From Cladopsammia gracilis (lineage: Eukaryota > Cnidaria > Anthozoa > Scleractinia > Dendrophylliidae): 64,000 nt of DNA. The stretch spans positions 379,001 through 443,000 of the forward strand of contig JAJGOT010000453.1 of assembly GCA_022457155.1 (NCBI GenBank). The letters run 5' to 3'. Shown here in pieces: positions 32,947 to 44,235 of the stretch. The notes beneath the pieces were generated by a model. The model was not told the origin of the DNA. It worked only from the letters and a program-made list of their open reading frames with translations, and made no database searches. Both the position numbers and the translations under genes were made by a program. Positions within the stretch are counted from its first letter, which is position 1. Every line of letters begins with the position of its first letter.

Positions 32947-33921
32947 CAACCTCGTTCCCAGGGTGTCTCATCTTCCCGCCCCCTAGAGCGAGAGAAAAGA
33001 GACCTTGGCAACTCTGGTCACGTGCCTCTCGGACAATTATATTCCTAAGGAGGGGTCGACGGTGTTTGCAACTTTGTCTCGTTTTCTTCACAGTGGCTCG
33101 TGCTGTGCGCGAGTCGGTTGATGCCCGGAAACGGTTCAATCAAACGATTCAAACAAAAGCGAATTAATTATGCGCAAGGATTAAAATGGTTATCGTTTAA
33201 TAATTTCACAATCGTATTATGAAACAATGAAATATAAAAATCTTATATAGACATTCAAACGACTGGAGCTGGTAAATGTTGAACAAAACAACGTGCCTCA
33301 CCTACGAAGAATAAAAGCTATCATTTAATATCTTCTCTACCTCGTTTCCTGTTATAAAACTATAGAGTCGATCGAGAACAGACGGCGACAATTTAATGAA
33401 CCTGTCGAATGAAGCTTGAAGATTGCCTGCTAAAAAGTTTGTAGCGATAAAAACTCGGAACAATGCCATAAATCAAAAGCATTTTCTGCCGAGACCGAGC
33501 TTAGCGGCGGCGTCCAGTAATAAAATCGGACTGCATTCACTCATTGTGTGGAGAGTCCAAAATCAGCTTTTAATACTGAAACAAATCTTCAAGCGCCGTG
33601 ACAATTCCACAACCGTTAATTTACAGATCCTAAAGCAACTTGCACTCTCAAAACCAGTCGATGTGGATATGTTTTGAAGTCTGCGGATGACTGCCGCTTC
33701 ACATTTATCGCAAGCCTCCAAACGCTTTTCGGATTTCTTTTGATTTGCAATGCTCTGCTGGCTGAAGCGAACAAATTTCACACTCTGCTGCCCCTCCGGC
33801 TCCCTCTAATCGTTTATTTGTCACATCCCAGATTTTGGGACGCACGTGACCAGAGTTGACCAGGGTCTCTCTTCTCTCGCTCCAGGGGGTGGGAAGATGA
33901 GAGACCCTGGGACCGAGGTTG
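32947..33921. mobile_element. MuDR-like non-autonomous element, 975 bp
   Basis: Terminal inverted repeats of about 80 bp (CAACCTCGTTCCCAGGG at the left, CCCTGGGACCGAGGTTG at the right). The 9-mer GCTTTGTCG lies immediately outside both ends (32938-32946 and 33922-33930). A 9-bp duplication and long inverted repeats fit Mutator-like elements. The interior frames have no transposase motif. Confidence 0.8.
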
Positions 33922-34030
33922 GCTTTGTCGTTATTATAGTACTGGTTCCACGCTGTGATTGCCTGTACTAACTTGGAACATGCGATAGCCTGATGAGCAG
34001 TCTGTAATTCTGAATTTTTTTTTTTTTATC

Positions 34031-34036
34031 TTTATT
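34031..34036 (-). terminator. Poly(A) signal of the 34100-40469 gene
   Basis: AATAAA on the minus strand, 64 nt after the stop codon. A genomic A run follows it. Confidence 0.6.
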
Positions 34037-34099
34037 CATTCAACATCATACAAATAATTTTGAAAGAAGCCCTGAGACTAAGACATATTTTTATTAGTA

Positions 34100-37000
34100 T
34101 TATGGTATGATTTGTAATTTGAACCAGGCCTGGCAGTCCTTCCAGTCCCTCCATTTATCCAAAAACACCTTTCCAGACTTGCTGCTCTTGAGTACTCTGT
34201 GAGGCCTGGATCGAGTCCTTAGTATCTTGTACATCACATTAATATCGTTGTATTGAAGAGAAACAGTATTCATCTGGAAATTGTACATGCCGTCAGCTGC
34301 GTCAATAGTTGATAAATTCTGAAAAAATAAATAAATAAACAATCTGTATAGTTACGTACTGAAGCGAGCATGCGGGGCTTTATGCAGGGTTGGACAAATA
34401 ATTGTCCAGCCGAAATATCGCAACTTCTTTTACCAAATTTCCGCGTCCCACTGAATATACAATTTAATAGCTGATTAAAATATTGTATAGAGCAAAGTTT
34501 GGGCACAACATGCAGAGTTACAAGAATGAAAGTGGATTGCAGTTCATCGAGAATTTGATTTCGACAAAGGTTTGCAATTCTGGTGGATTTTTTAGCTTTT
34601 TTAGCCATTATTTTGTATGTTTAGTTTTCATTTCTTTGCTTTCATCACATTTGACGATTTTTTCGTTGCATTTAAAAAAAAAAGCAAGCTCCTGAACAAA
34701 ACTAGCAGCCAGGACACTGTCTTTTAACCATCGAGAACGTTGACTTCCGTGACGTCATGGACGACAACCAGTTTTGCCAGTTCGTGTTCTACCACCATTT
34801 CGTCAGATATATACATCAGAAGCATCCAGGCCTCCTATGGTAAGACCTCGTTCTCAGTTTTTTTTTTTTTTTTACCACTTGTTCAGACACTGAAATTCTT
34901 GCATCGACAGGATCGCATATCACTATTCAACTGATTGATGTTTTTGTTTTTGTTTTAATGAAACGTGCGTTGCATTTTGTCACTAAACTAAATTTCAGGC
35001 ATATTCAAAAATGTAATTGTTTGGGTAACCCTTTTATTGTCTACTCGCCTCTGCTGGCAAAGAAGTATTGCCCGACCAGCGTTCACAGAAACACATCCTC
35101 GTCTCTGCTTTCTCAGTCGATATGGTGATAACTTAACTGGGCCTATGACCTCGTTCTTTCTTACCATATACGGTGAGGAGCCAAGGAAACTAACGTTAAA
35201 TCAGGATTATAACGTGCAACCCCAACTGGAAGGGGGAGGTGTGGAGGAGAAGTAATTTGCCGCTAAAAAGGTCAACAATGTTCTCTGAATCAACGTTTGG
35301 TCCCCCTATCAAGAACCGCCTCTGTATCAGAAGGAGGTTTCTGCTTAAGTTACCTGTACTTCTGACAAATCAACACTTGGCTGGCCCAACTTACAAGCAC
35401 GCAGAAATTATCTCAAATGCGTCTTAGTCCATAAGTGTCTTCACGCAATAGCGCCTTCGTACTTACTTTCAGAGTTTAGGCATGCACACCTTTTACATGG
35501 CTATAACACCAGAAGCCGTGATTTGCTGCGCCCTCCCTTCGCAAAAACTACTAAATACCAAGGTAGCTTCAGAATAAACGGTGCTCGGACCTACAACACC
35601 CTACCGAGAATCATTAGACAAGTAGAGACGCTTAGCGAATTTAAAATCAAGCTAAAGCGCCATTTTAAACAGTAACGCCTGCGATACATGTTGCCTCTGT
35701 AACTTAACTAATTTTTCTAGTTTTAATCTTTTAATGTCTTTGTTTTTGTGTTGTGTCAGGGCTCCATTTAAACTAGCTCTGCTAAATTGGATGCCCCTGG
35801 ATAAATAAATAAATAAAAAAAATAAAAAGAAAAAAAAGAAAAAAAAAAAAGAAGAAAACAGTCGACAAAAGCTTGTGCGACATATGCAATTTCATAAGCC
35901 CACCTTAAAAACCAGGTCTTCTTTTTCTACAGCAAGGATGAAGTCTGGAAACAAAGCAGGCCGTAGAGTAAACTGCATCGAGAATGTCCCTTTTCTACTT
36001 ATGATAAACTCTGTAATTAAAAAAATAAAAAAAGTTAACTTTATTTAACAGAATTGGGAACTGTCTAGCGGTGTGGTTAAAATTTTTCAATTTCTCAGAA
36101 AAAAGACTATTTGGTGAACAGATCTATGTGCCAAGTTGACTTAGCCTTTAGGAGGTCTGCTAACACTTACTAATACTGTCATGATAAGGAAATGAGGTCT
36201 GTTACTGTATGGTCGAATAACGTGAAACAAGTAAACTAAAAGTATAACGTTAGGCCCGGGTCAGACGCCGAATTTAATTCATGTGAAGTACGATGTCTTC
36301 TAGTCTACTTATTATGACCCGCTTCTCTAAAATATGGCTCGGTGTCTCCCTGGTATGTTTAGCATGTGAATTAATTTCTTTGCCGGTCTGTTTATACTTC
36401 AATGTATATAAACAGTGGCAGAGTGAATAAGGTTGGGGAGGGGATGGGAGGGGAGTGTGCGGAGTAAAAATGTTAGGCCTTCATTTTTTCGCGAGATATG
36501 GGGGAAGGGGGACGGACCCCAGGCCACTCCCTTGGATCCGCCATTGTGTAATAAGCAGTTTCATAATCAAGCCATATCTTTCCAAATTGGTTTAAGCGGA
36601 ACAAATGATGTATAATGTGTTTACAGTTGTCTGCAGTGCTATTTAGGGGATGGCATAATTTGGCAGTTTAAACACGAAGTTCCTGTATAAAAGGCTTAGC
36701 CCTTCCCCCATTTCAAACCTTTTGGGTGAAAAATGCAAATTACTTGATTGCGCGTCGCTTAAATACAATTTGCTTCAAAAATCTAATTAAGCCAAGACTT
36801 TACCAAAGCAAAAAAGAAATAGAAGTTCATAAAGACTTCTGATATAACGTTTATAAGTTTTTCCAAATTGTGTTAGCAATGGTCTCTGTAATGACGTATG
36901 TTTTATGTCAGTTGTTAATGCTTCAGTGGTTGATTGGCGACTACAGGTGACAACGGCCAGGCCAGGCGTGCGTTTCTCGAAAGTCCCGAAAACTTTTCGG

Positions 37001-40000
37001 GCCCGAAAAGCTGTGTTACGTGCAGAAAGTTTACCAATAAAGATTTGGTTTTTATTGATTTTGAAAGCTAAGCAATAAAATCTTATGTTTACTACACAAC
37101 TTAACCCATTGACAACCGTGCCGGCTAAAACCGGCCGTACAATACTCCACTGCTTAAAAAAAATTGCAACTTTCTCAATCGTGCGAACATTGCCTTAACT
37201 ATCAGTTGTGAGCATTGACTAGAAAGTCCTTCAATTGAGATACCCAATAAACACAAAAAAGTTAGCGATTTTGGCAGAATATCAGCGTTTGAATTTGGAC
37301 AATAACAAAAATGACCGTTTTTAACGTCATAGAAAAACAACAAAAATCGCGTTTTTGACTTTATTATTATTTTTTTTAATTATTCAAATCATCGTGGCAA
37401 ACCCAAAAGTCAACATTCACAGCAAAATTCAGTCCTAGTCCTAGCTTAGCAGTAATTTTTTTTGCTCTTACTCGTTGCTCGGACCAAGCTACAGCCTCTC
37501 GTTCGAATGCATACTGACCTAGCCTCGATTTTCAATATCACCACCGCACTGCATGCTGGGAAATAGCCACAAATTTTGACAGCGTTCGTTTCTTTCCGCA
37601 TACATTTCATATTTATACTAAGTCCACAGCCGCTCCGACCCACCGCCAAAATTTCAGTCGCGCTTGTTGTATTCTTCAGTGTTCGCAACTTCCAAAATAT
37701 GCCGTGGTAGGTCGAGAAATTCATCCAGAGTCGAGTCCCAAGGCTACTTCGTTTCGTGGCGGCCATTTTCGTCAACGAAGTACAACACCTAACTCGTTTC
37801 ATTGAGAAAGTGGACTCTGAACTACCTTTAAGCTTAATGATGCTCATCAGGCAGCTACTAAAGATGAAAAATGGCTGTGAACTTACCGAAATCGCAGAAA
37901 AATGATATTGAATCCTTTATTGAGAACGAACGAAGCAAAATGACCACGTCACAATGACGTTTTCAGTAAACTCGAGCCTTCAGTGTTTTGGAACAGCAGC
38001 ACTTTCAATGGCAACTCTAAATATGAAGTCACGAAATCCTATGGGGCGTGTGTATGCAGAAAATCACTCAAAAACGTAAAAAGTCGTGGTCGTTATTGGG
38101 TTAAGCTGATTTGTGGGCTAAAAACTTCAACGCCTTTCGTTAGAAACGCGATTTATAAAAAAAGCTTTCGGGTCCGAAAAGTCTTCGGGAGTTTCGAGAA
38201 ACGCACACCAGGTACCTTTTATACCGAAAATTCGTGTTTAATAGGGAAAAAGTCATAATAAAAGTGAAAACAGGAATGAAAAGCAGAGAAACCGGTACTT
38301 ACTTGTCCCATTTTCATCCTTTTTTCCCGTGAAAGAAACTTTGAATGCTTGCGCCTTTTTGTCCCACTCACTCTTAAGAAATCGTTTTTCTCTGTTTCCT
38401 CTTTGGAACGATTCAACGGTTACCGTTTTATAAGAATGGCACCATGAAATGCATCGTAAAGTCACAGCGAGAAGGAACTGAAAAAGAGAAAAGAGAAATC
38501 ATAGAGTTAGACAATTATTTTGTCGATCTGTCATTTTTTTTAAACCTTTCAAGACCTTTCAAGGACAAGAATGCCCGTATTCAAAATTAAAATTACATTC
38601 TAACGTTAATTTAATTTGTAAATATCGGCAAAAAAGGAACAGCTTTACAGGAAGTAGTTAAAGAGCTTTCATTTGAATGGTAACATGTTGGACTTTTACT
38701 GAGAGAGTCGAGATTTGGTGTCATTCTAAAGTTATGGTCTAGTGTTGTGATAAATCACCACCCTAGTGTACCAAAACGTTGGTGGTGAGTATACATGTCT
38801 CTCGGTCATAGACAGACTAGATCTGCAAACCCTTCACCAATCATATTCATTGTTTTTGTTATTCTTTAGTTTTTTCAAAACCACTTGTATAACGGTTTTA
38901 CAGTTGTAATCAAAGCGAAATATTGGGCACTATTACATTACACTTTTATTTTATGTTATTTGCTTCTGCTTCTGCTTCTGTATTTCTGCCGTAAGGATCA
39001 GTTTGCCGTTTCTTTTGTTTCACTTTAGGTATTAATACTGATCTAGGTCTTGAAACTCAGATCCGGCCATTCTTAACGGTTTTTTGCAGTGATCGTGCAT
39101 TCTATGTTTCTTTTTATCTGCATACTAGGTCAGAATGAATTTAAATTTAACCCTCGGACGTACACGCAAACTGGCCCCCACCATGGTACAAGGGAGGTTG
39201 TTGCAACCCCCACCCCCCCCCCCCCCCCCCCCTTTGGGGTTTTGCGATGTTGCAATGACGAAGTCGAGGGAAACAAAATTCACTGTTTCCCGAGGGATCA
39301 GTCATTAAGTGATTTGTTATATAGCAACACAAAACAAAACACAACACAAGACAGTTTGAAAAACGCGCCGAGCACTCGATCCATCATAATCATGCCAGAT
39401 CATGCCACCTTTTGTCACGGCCTGATCACGTGCGCTAGCGGACAACAGTGCAATGTTACCCTCTGACGTCAAAATTGTTGCCCGCTTTCACAAATGTTGC
39501 CCGCTTAGCAAAATTGGCGGGAAACAGTTTGTTTGTTAGATGTCATGTGACGATGAATCAACCAATCAACGCGCGCGTTTATTTTCTTGTAACAAAAATG
39601 TCATGGCGATGTGAAAATAAAGTATTGTATTGTATTGTATCGTTGTATTGAGAAAAACTCCAGCTATATAACAATATGGGTTGTAGCGCTGCTGGGAGTC
39701 CGTCCAGAAAAAAATGCGTAAATTGCAAATATTGTTTGCTAGAGTTGTAAAATAACATACAATTAAACATTGTGATGCTTTCGGTAGCATTTTATGTTTT
39801 TTCACTAAAGGAAGGCGATAAAACATGCATTTTTAGTTATGCATTTTTATGACCTCGTGTTACTTATGACGTCATATCTCGTTACCTTAGCAACCAGTTG
39901 TCGCTAAACTGTGTCTCAAGGATAAACGAACGGCTACTAAAAATGGCATGTGCTAACCGTAAATGGTCTTGAAAATATCGGAGAAAAACCTTAAGGGGGT

Positions 40001-40469
40001 GGCATCCCCCCCCCCCCCCCTTGTACGTCCGTTAACTTTTCTCAAGTACTCACATTTTCGTTTAATTTCTAAAATGGGCAGAACAAACCATGATTTGTTC
40101 CTCTGTTATGCTAATTCAATAATCTGTTAGTTTGTTTTAATTTCTGAGCGGATGCGAGTCATTTTTTTCGCTTAGTGCAGGTTGCCTGAATTCATATCAA
40201 ATTAAAAAGACCTAAACAATTTTCTAAGTGAGTGTCAACAAAACAAACTAAGGCAAATATCATTACAAGATGTCTGCGACTAAGGTTTCCTTAGTCAGCT
40301 AACTATTATCTTTAGTCGCTTAACCGTACATTAAATTCAAATCAAAATAAACAAAATACCGAAACCATTTTCAGTCGCACTTTCGATGACTTTGATAAAT
40401 TAAAGAAAGAACTTTAGTTGGTTATCTTTAACTCACCAGTACACGAAATGAATGAATTTTAAAACTCAT
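34100..40469 (-). CDS. Spliced gene, predicted secreted beta-trefoil-like protein (paralogue B)
   Basis: Exons on the minus strand: 40437-40469, 38303-38477, 35904-36010 and 34100-34318; GT-AG introns with phases 0, 1 and 0; 177 residues. The N-terminus (MSFKIHSFRVLFLLAVTLRC) is a good signal peptide. Three similar segments (RFLKSEW..KVSFTG, DFILAVEKEDLVFK, RVLKSSKSG..AWFKL) fit the threefold symmetry of a beta-trefoil such as IL-1 or FGF; this is inference without a database search. There is a TATAAG box about 85 bp upstream of ATG and a poly(A) signal downstream. Each intron carries a different transposon. The paralogue at 9504-12775 shares exon lengths and phases. Confidence 0.75.
34321..35390. 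other. Intron 3 of paralogue B, proximal part
   Basis: Contains a piece (about 34480-34740) similar to the duplicated blocks at 500-690 and 20400-20700, a T run at 34858 and a TGACGTCA at 34751. No exon was recognised in it. Confidence 0.4.
35391..35850 (+). pseudogene. LINE ORF2 C-terminal fragment with 3-prime tail
   Basis: The frame to the TAA at 35673-35675 encodes LQARRNYLKCVLVHKCLHAI, GYNTRSRDLLRPPFAK and TYNTLPRIIRQVETLSEFK, the conserved end of a CR1/Rex-like ORF2. The 3-prime UTR closes in an (AAATA)n and A-rich tail. It sits in intron 3 of paralogue B on the opposite strand; the 5-prime part is missing. Confidence 0.8.
36967..38207. mobile_element. Non-autonomous DNA transposon, 1241 bp, in intron 2
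   Basis: Inverted ends of about 45 bp (GTGCGTTTCTCGAAAGTCCC at the left, with the complement at the right), containing CCCGAAAACTTTTCGGGCCC-like palindromes. CCAGG lies outside both ends (36962-36966 and 38208-38212), a candidate 5-bp target duplication. A 133-codon frame at 37446-37847 shows no transposase motif. It fills about half of intron 2 of paralogue B. Confidence 0.65.
39262..39580. repeat. Dispersed repeat A, copy 3
   Basis: Same orientation and landmarks as 22125-22460, including CGAGGGAAAC, CACCTTTTGTCACGG and repeated TTGCCCGCTT units. Confidence 0.8.
39676..39750 (+). other. Short Cys-rich coding-like fragment
   Basis: MGCSAAGSPSRKKCVNCKYC followed by LLEL and a stop. The stretch AAATTGCAAATATTGTTTGC recurs on the minus strand at 58227-58265 with the same protein reading (KCGNCKYCLLQL). 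C-x2-C-x2-C resembles half of a CXXC-type zinc finger. Probably a repeat-borne exon fragment rather than a gene. Confidence 0.35.
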
Positions 40470-40552
40470 TCTCCAACGGCGACAATGAACTCGTTTAACA
40501 CTTCGGCAAAGTTTGGCGGTAACTGAATGGAGAAACTGAACTGCTGACCATA

Positions 40553-40558
40553 CTTATA
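40553..40558 (-). promoter_or_regulatory. TATA box candidate of paralogue B
   Basis: TATAAG on the minus strand, about 85 bp upstream of the start codon at 40469, which allows a 5-prime UTR of roughly 50-60 nt. Assigned by position and sequence only. Confidence 0.45.
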
Positions 40559-41405
40559 CCGGCTTTTTTTCCGAGTTCCCCCACGACTTTTCAACTTACT
40601 AAAATAAGAAATGATTTGAGGTGGGAAATTTCCCTCAAATTCAACATAAGAAGAATATTTTTCCTCTGATAGCGGTTTCTAAATAGGTTTTGAAAATCAC
40701 GATTAACAGAAACAAATACCACACTGAATTTACGGTTTTAATTCCAAATAAGATTATCGTTGGTTCTGTTAAATAACAAGGTTATTAAGTCAAATATTGA
40801 AAGCAGAAAAAGATAAAGAAAACGAAGGAATTATGTTTGAACAACCGACTACAGATAGAATGAAGTGCCTATACTTGAGGAATAAAGTTGTGACAAAATG
40901 AACAAAAATGCCTTCTAGAGATTAGCACAGGCTCAGAAAAAAAGAAATACATTAAATCAAACACAGGAGCACGCAATGAATGACCTTAGTCATCTCACAA
41001 ATACACTTAAATCAGATTAAAAATTGACATGTTTTAAGTGAACGGTCGCCTCCGACAAACTTTCGTAACGTTGAAGAATTTAATGTATTTTGTTTTCGGA
41101 CAAAATATGTCGTTCTTGCACGAAATGATGCAAGCTCAGTAGTTTTCGGTAAGGAGAAATTCGGTGCATGGATAAGATTCCTTTCGCCAAACATTTCTGC
41201 CGCTGAAACATAACCGAAAAGCTCATTTACAAACTGTATTTAAGCTTTCACATATTTTTCTTTAAAGGCACTAAATATGGAAAATACCACAACGGCATTC
41301 AAGTGTTTTTCTAAACATTCCCTTGTCCTGAGAAAACGCCGAGTAAGCGTAAATAAGTAGCACAAATTAAAATGATTTTGCTGCGTTGCACTCACGGTTA
41401 ATGAT
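40559..41405. other. Upstream region of paralogue B; no gene seen
   Basis: AT-rich, without a supported ORF on either strand. Confidence 0.4.
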
Positions 41406-41578
41406 AATATTGAAATTTAGTTAAGACTGAGTGCCGAAAAAGAACTGACAAAGACAGTCAGACGTTTCGGGGATAACCCCTTCATCAGTGTAATACTGAT
41501 GAAGGGGTTATCCCCGAAACGTCTGACTGTCTTTATCAGTTCTTTTTCGGCACTCAGTCTTAACTAAATTTCAATATT
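41406..41578. repeat. 173-bp near-perfect palindrome with hammerhead-like cores
   Basis: Arms of about 80 bp from AATATTGAAATTTAGTTAAG inwards, meeting at CAGTGTAATACTG. On each strand the arm reads CTGATGA, A, GGGG-TTAT-CCCC, GAAACGTC. That is the compact hammerhead core of 4466-4504 with compensatory changes in helix II. Helix I does not close convincingly, so these are treated as degenerate relatives. Confidence 0.7.
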
Positions 41579-42750
41579 AAGCGTAAATAAGTTTCAGTTT
41601 CATTATTGTGACGTCATATCCGTTGAGAAACCGATGAGTCGGCGAAAGACGACCGCGAAAATTGTCCCGCTATTTATTTATTTCCACTGTCAGCGAGAAT
41701 ACCTAATTAATGGTGTCGTAAAATATATCGAATATGCTGAATATGCCTCTTAATTCTTCTTAGCCATTTATAAAGTTATTGATTGAACACAAATGCATTG
41801 CCTACAATGTATTTCATGCATGACATTTCACTGATGAGGTTTCGATATAAATAAGCTTTTGAAACCCCCTTCATTGCCTTGTTTGGGATCGCATGTTAAC
41901 TTAGTTTCGTAACTTCTTTCGTCTTCTATTTTTGTGCATGATTTGCTGCTGATGTCGATCGTAAGATAACCTGCCTTCTAACACCGATCAGATCAATGAA
42001 TAAATGAAATGAAGCCACTGGACAGAGCTTATCTGCTGCTGAAACAAGTAATACCTGGACCGTTTCTTGACCCCAACTTTCGGGCCTGTATCTTTATCTT
42101 GAAATTAGAATATATAGAACGATGGTGTAGTTCTTAGCCCAATTTCTTCAACAAAATTCGAATCCTTAATTAATGTAAACATTGCGCACATGAAATAGCT
42201 TTCCTGCACATAAGGTTATCAGGATTTTCGAGTAAAGGACACCTGCATTGATTGGCATCGATAAAAACTACCTGCGAAATAATCACAATCCGTGTTATCT
42301 GTGTGCGATTTGTTGATCCATGTTCAAGTTACTCGTGCATGAAAACGTATTCTGTTAACTCTAGATCTGTTTTGACAAAAGCGGAAAATGACAGCCGAAT
42401 CCTTTGTAGCAATTTCACGGTTCATGGCCCATGAAAGACGTGAACCTACGAGTGTCTGTAAAACCAGGATTATCCCGGGACAACCCCGGAACACCTATAA
42501 TAAGTCGGAACCTTCACGGAAGAACCCGGAAAAATTAAAATAAATCCTGTAAGTTTAAAACAATAAATATTAAATAATAGATATAGACTGAAGTTTTGAA
42601 GCGAAAAGTTGTGTAATACGGCTGGATATTTTTACGAGCGAGGTTTTGGGGTTTGCGTCTGGTTAACGACTTTTAATTGAGTTTTTCGAATGAAAATACC
42701 AAAAATGGACCTCTGGCGAGAGATTTAACAGAAACACTTTCAGACGGGAC
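41579..42750. other. No gene seen
   Basis: Unique-looking AT-rich DNA. A 60-codon frame at 42252-42434 has no recognisable feature. Confidence 0.4.
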
Positions 42751-42937
42751 TTAAGGTCGCGGGGGATACCGTGAATAAATTCATACAAAACTTGACGGAT
42801 ATATTGGGGAATAATGGGATTTTACCATTTATTTATTATTTTTTATCCAATGAATCGCGCTTTACGGTAATGCTGTAATGTACGTATACATCTACATGAT
42901 GTAAGTTAAAATTTGTAAAAAGTGATTTTGTGTCCAA

Positions 42938-43318
42938 AAACTCGTTTACACGGCAGAAAAAAAATTGGTACAGACCCATCAAGAAAGGAGTACGGACCGC
43001 ACATTTTTGCCCGTGTAAACTATACGTACCATGTCTTTTGGGATTGGTACGGACCCGTGTTTTTTCAGGTTTTGGGAGTTTCTTCATTTCTTACGTCAGC
43101 TTGCATAATAACTTCTCTGATTGCATGCGCAGTAAAAATCCGCGGGGCTCTGGGGAACGAGAAATTGGTCCGGTTCACAAAAGTGTAGTGTAAACGTAAC
43201 CTTCCAAATTTGGTCCTTAGGCCTTTTTTGTCCCACCTGTAGTAGAACTAAAATTATGTGGTCCGTACCACTTTTTTGACGAGTCCGTACCCGATTTTTC
43301 TGCCGTGTAAACGGCCTT
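42938..43318. mobile_element. 381-bp MITE with CAA target duplication
   Basis: Inverted ends around CGTTTACACGGCAGAAAAA. CAA lies on both sides (42935-42937 and 43319-43321). The other arm of the host inverted repeat (near 45105) is uninterrupted at the matching place, giving the empty site. GGTACGGACC-type motifs repeat inside. Confidence 0.75.
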
Positions 43319-43937
43319 CAAGTTTGTTTCGCGAGAAGAACACAAGCAAGTTGATTTCACCACTCACTGATCCGTCAAAACGTCTATTGTGTCATATCTG
43401 AAGCCGATTTTTTTAAATTAGTTCATTTTGAAGCCTCGTTTCTTCCCTTTGAAAGCCTATTTAAATATTTAGCGTCAGATATGACAATCTACGTACAATA
43501 CACCTAGTTTACCTCCCTGCCGTGTTATCTCATGAAATGCTATAACATCGAATTCTTGGACACAAAATTACTTGTTTTTACGCTTCAGAAGGCTTCCCGA
43601 GCAAACACAAATGCAAAAACATATTAATGGTAATTTTGCTAATTTTAATTTACGGGATATTGTCAACACTTCATCATGCAGAAAGAACAATGCGTTGCAA
43701 AATAGTGGCTGCGGCCGCATTGGAGCAGTTAACCCGGTTATGTGCAATTAATTAATTAATTAATTCAAATAAACTGGTTTAACAAAATTCCTGATGCGGC
43801 CACGTATTTTTGGCGTTCACCGAATTGTAACCGTGTTAGCGGTTCCCATGGAAATTAATTAAAGAACAATAGATTTTTTTAACCGGGTAAGATTTATTTA
43901 AACCACCTCGCTAGGTATTTAGTGCAGGTGGGCGAGT

Positions 43938-44235
43938 GGGCGGCACGGTGGTGTAGTGGTTAGCGCGTCGGACTTTCAACCTGAAGGTCGGTGGTTCGAA
44001 GCCTGGTCTCTGCCGTCGTGTTGTTTCGTTAGACAAGAAACTTTACTCCACACTGTCTCTCGCCACCCAGGTGTATAAATGGGTACCGGCGACAAAATGC
44101 TGGGGGTAACCCTGCGATGGACTAGCATCCCATCCAGGGGGGAGTAGCAATATTCCTAGTCGCTTCATGCTATAGAAACCGGGTTTAAGCTCCGGCTGTT
44201 ATGAGCCTTCTGGCTCGGGTGCGCGACTTTACTTG
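43938..44235 (+). mobile_element. tRNA-derived SINE
   Basis: A tRNA-like head has A box TGGTGTAGTGG and B box GGTTCGAAGCC. The body contains the phrase GCGATGGACTAGCATCCCAT followed by CCAGGGGGGAG, which resembles the conserved central domain shared by several metazoan SINE superfamilies, and it ends near GAGCCTTCTGGCTCGGG. About 300 bp and RNA polymerase III type. Superfamily name not assigned. Confidence 0.75.

Larger units (their letters stand above)
39151..40031. mobile_element. TTAA-flanked element in intron 1
   Basis: TTAA at 39147-39150 and 40032-40035. The left end is CCCTCGGACGTACACGC and the right end CTTGTACGTCCG, so the GGACGTAC core is inverted. It has C tracts near both ends as in the other TTAA MITEs. 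Dispersed repeat A (39262-39580) is nested inside. The terminal repeats are less perfect than in the other copies. Confidence 0.55.

Noticed and set aside
33990..34010. CTGATGAG as a further hammerhead
   Set aside because: No GAAA box and no pairing arms follow; the same holds for CTGATGAG near 60078 and on the minus strand near 37848.
36250..36420. Inverted ends around GGTCAGACGCC and GCCGGTCTG
   Set aside because: The pairing is short and imperfect, and no target duplication could be seen.
37446..37847. 133-codon minus-strand frame as a transposase
   Set aside because: It lies in an inverted-repeat transposon but has no DDE or DNA-binding motif and is low in complexity of matches; left as non-coding interior.
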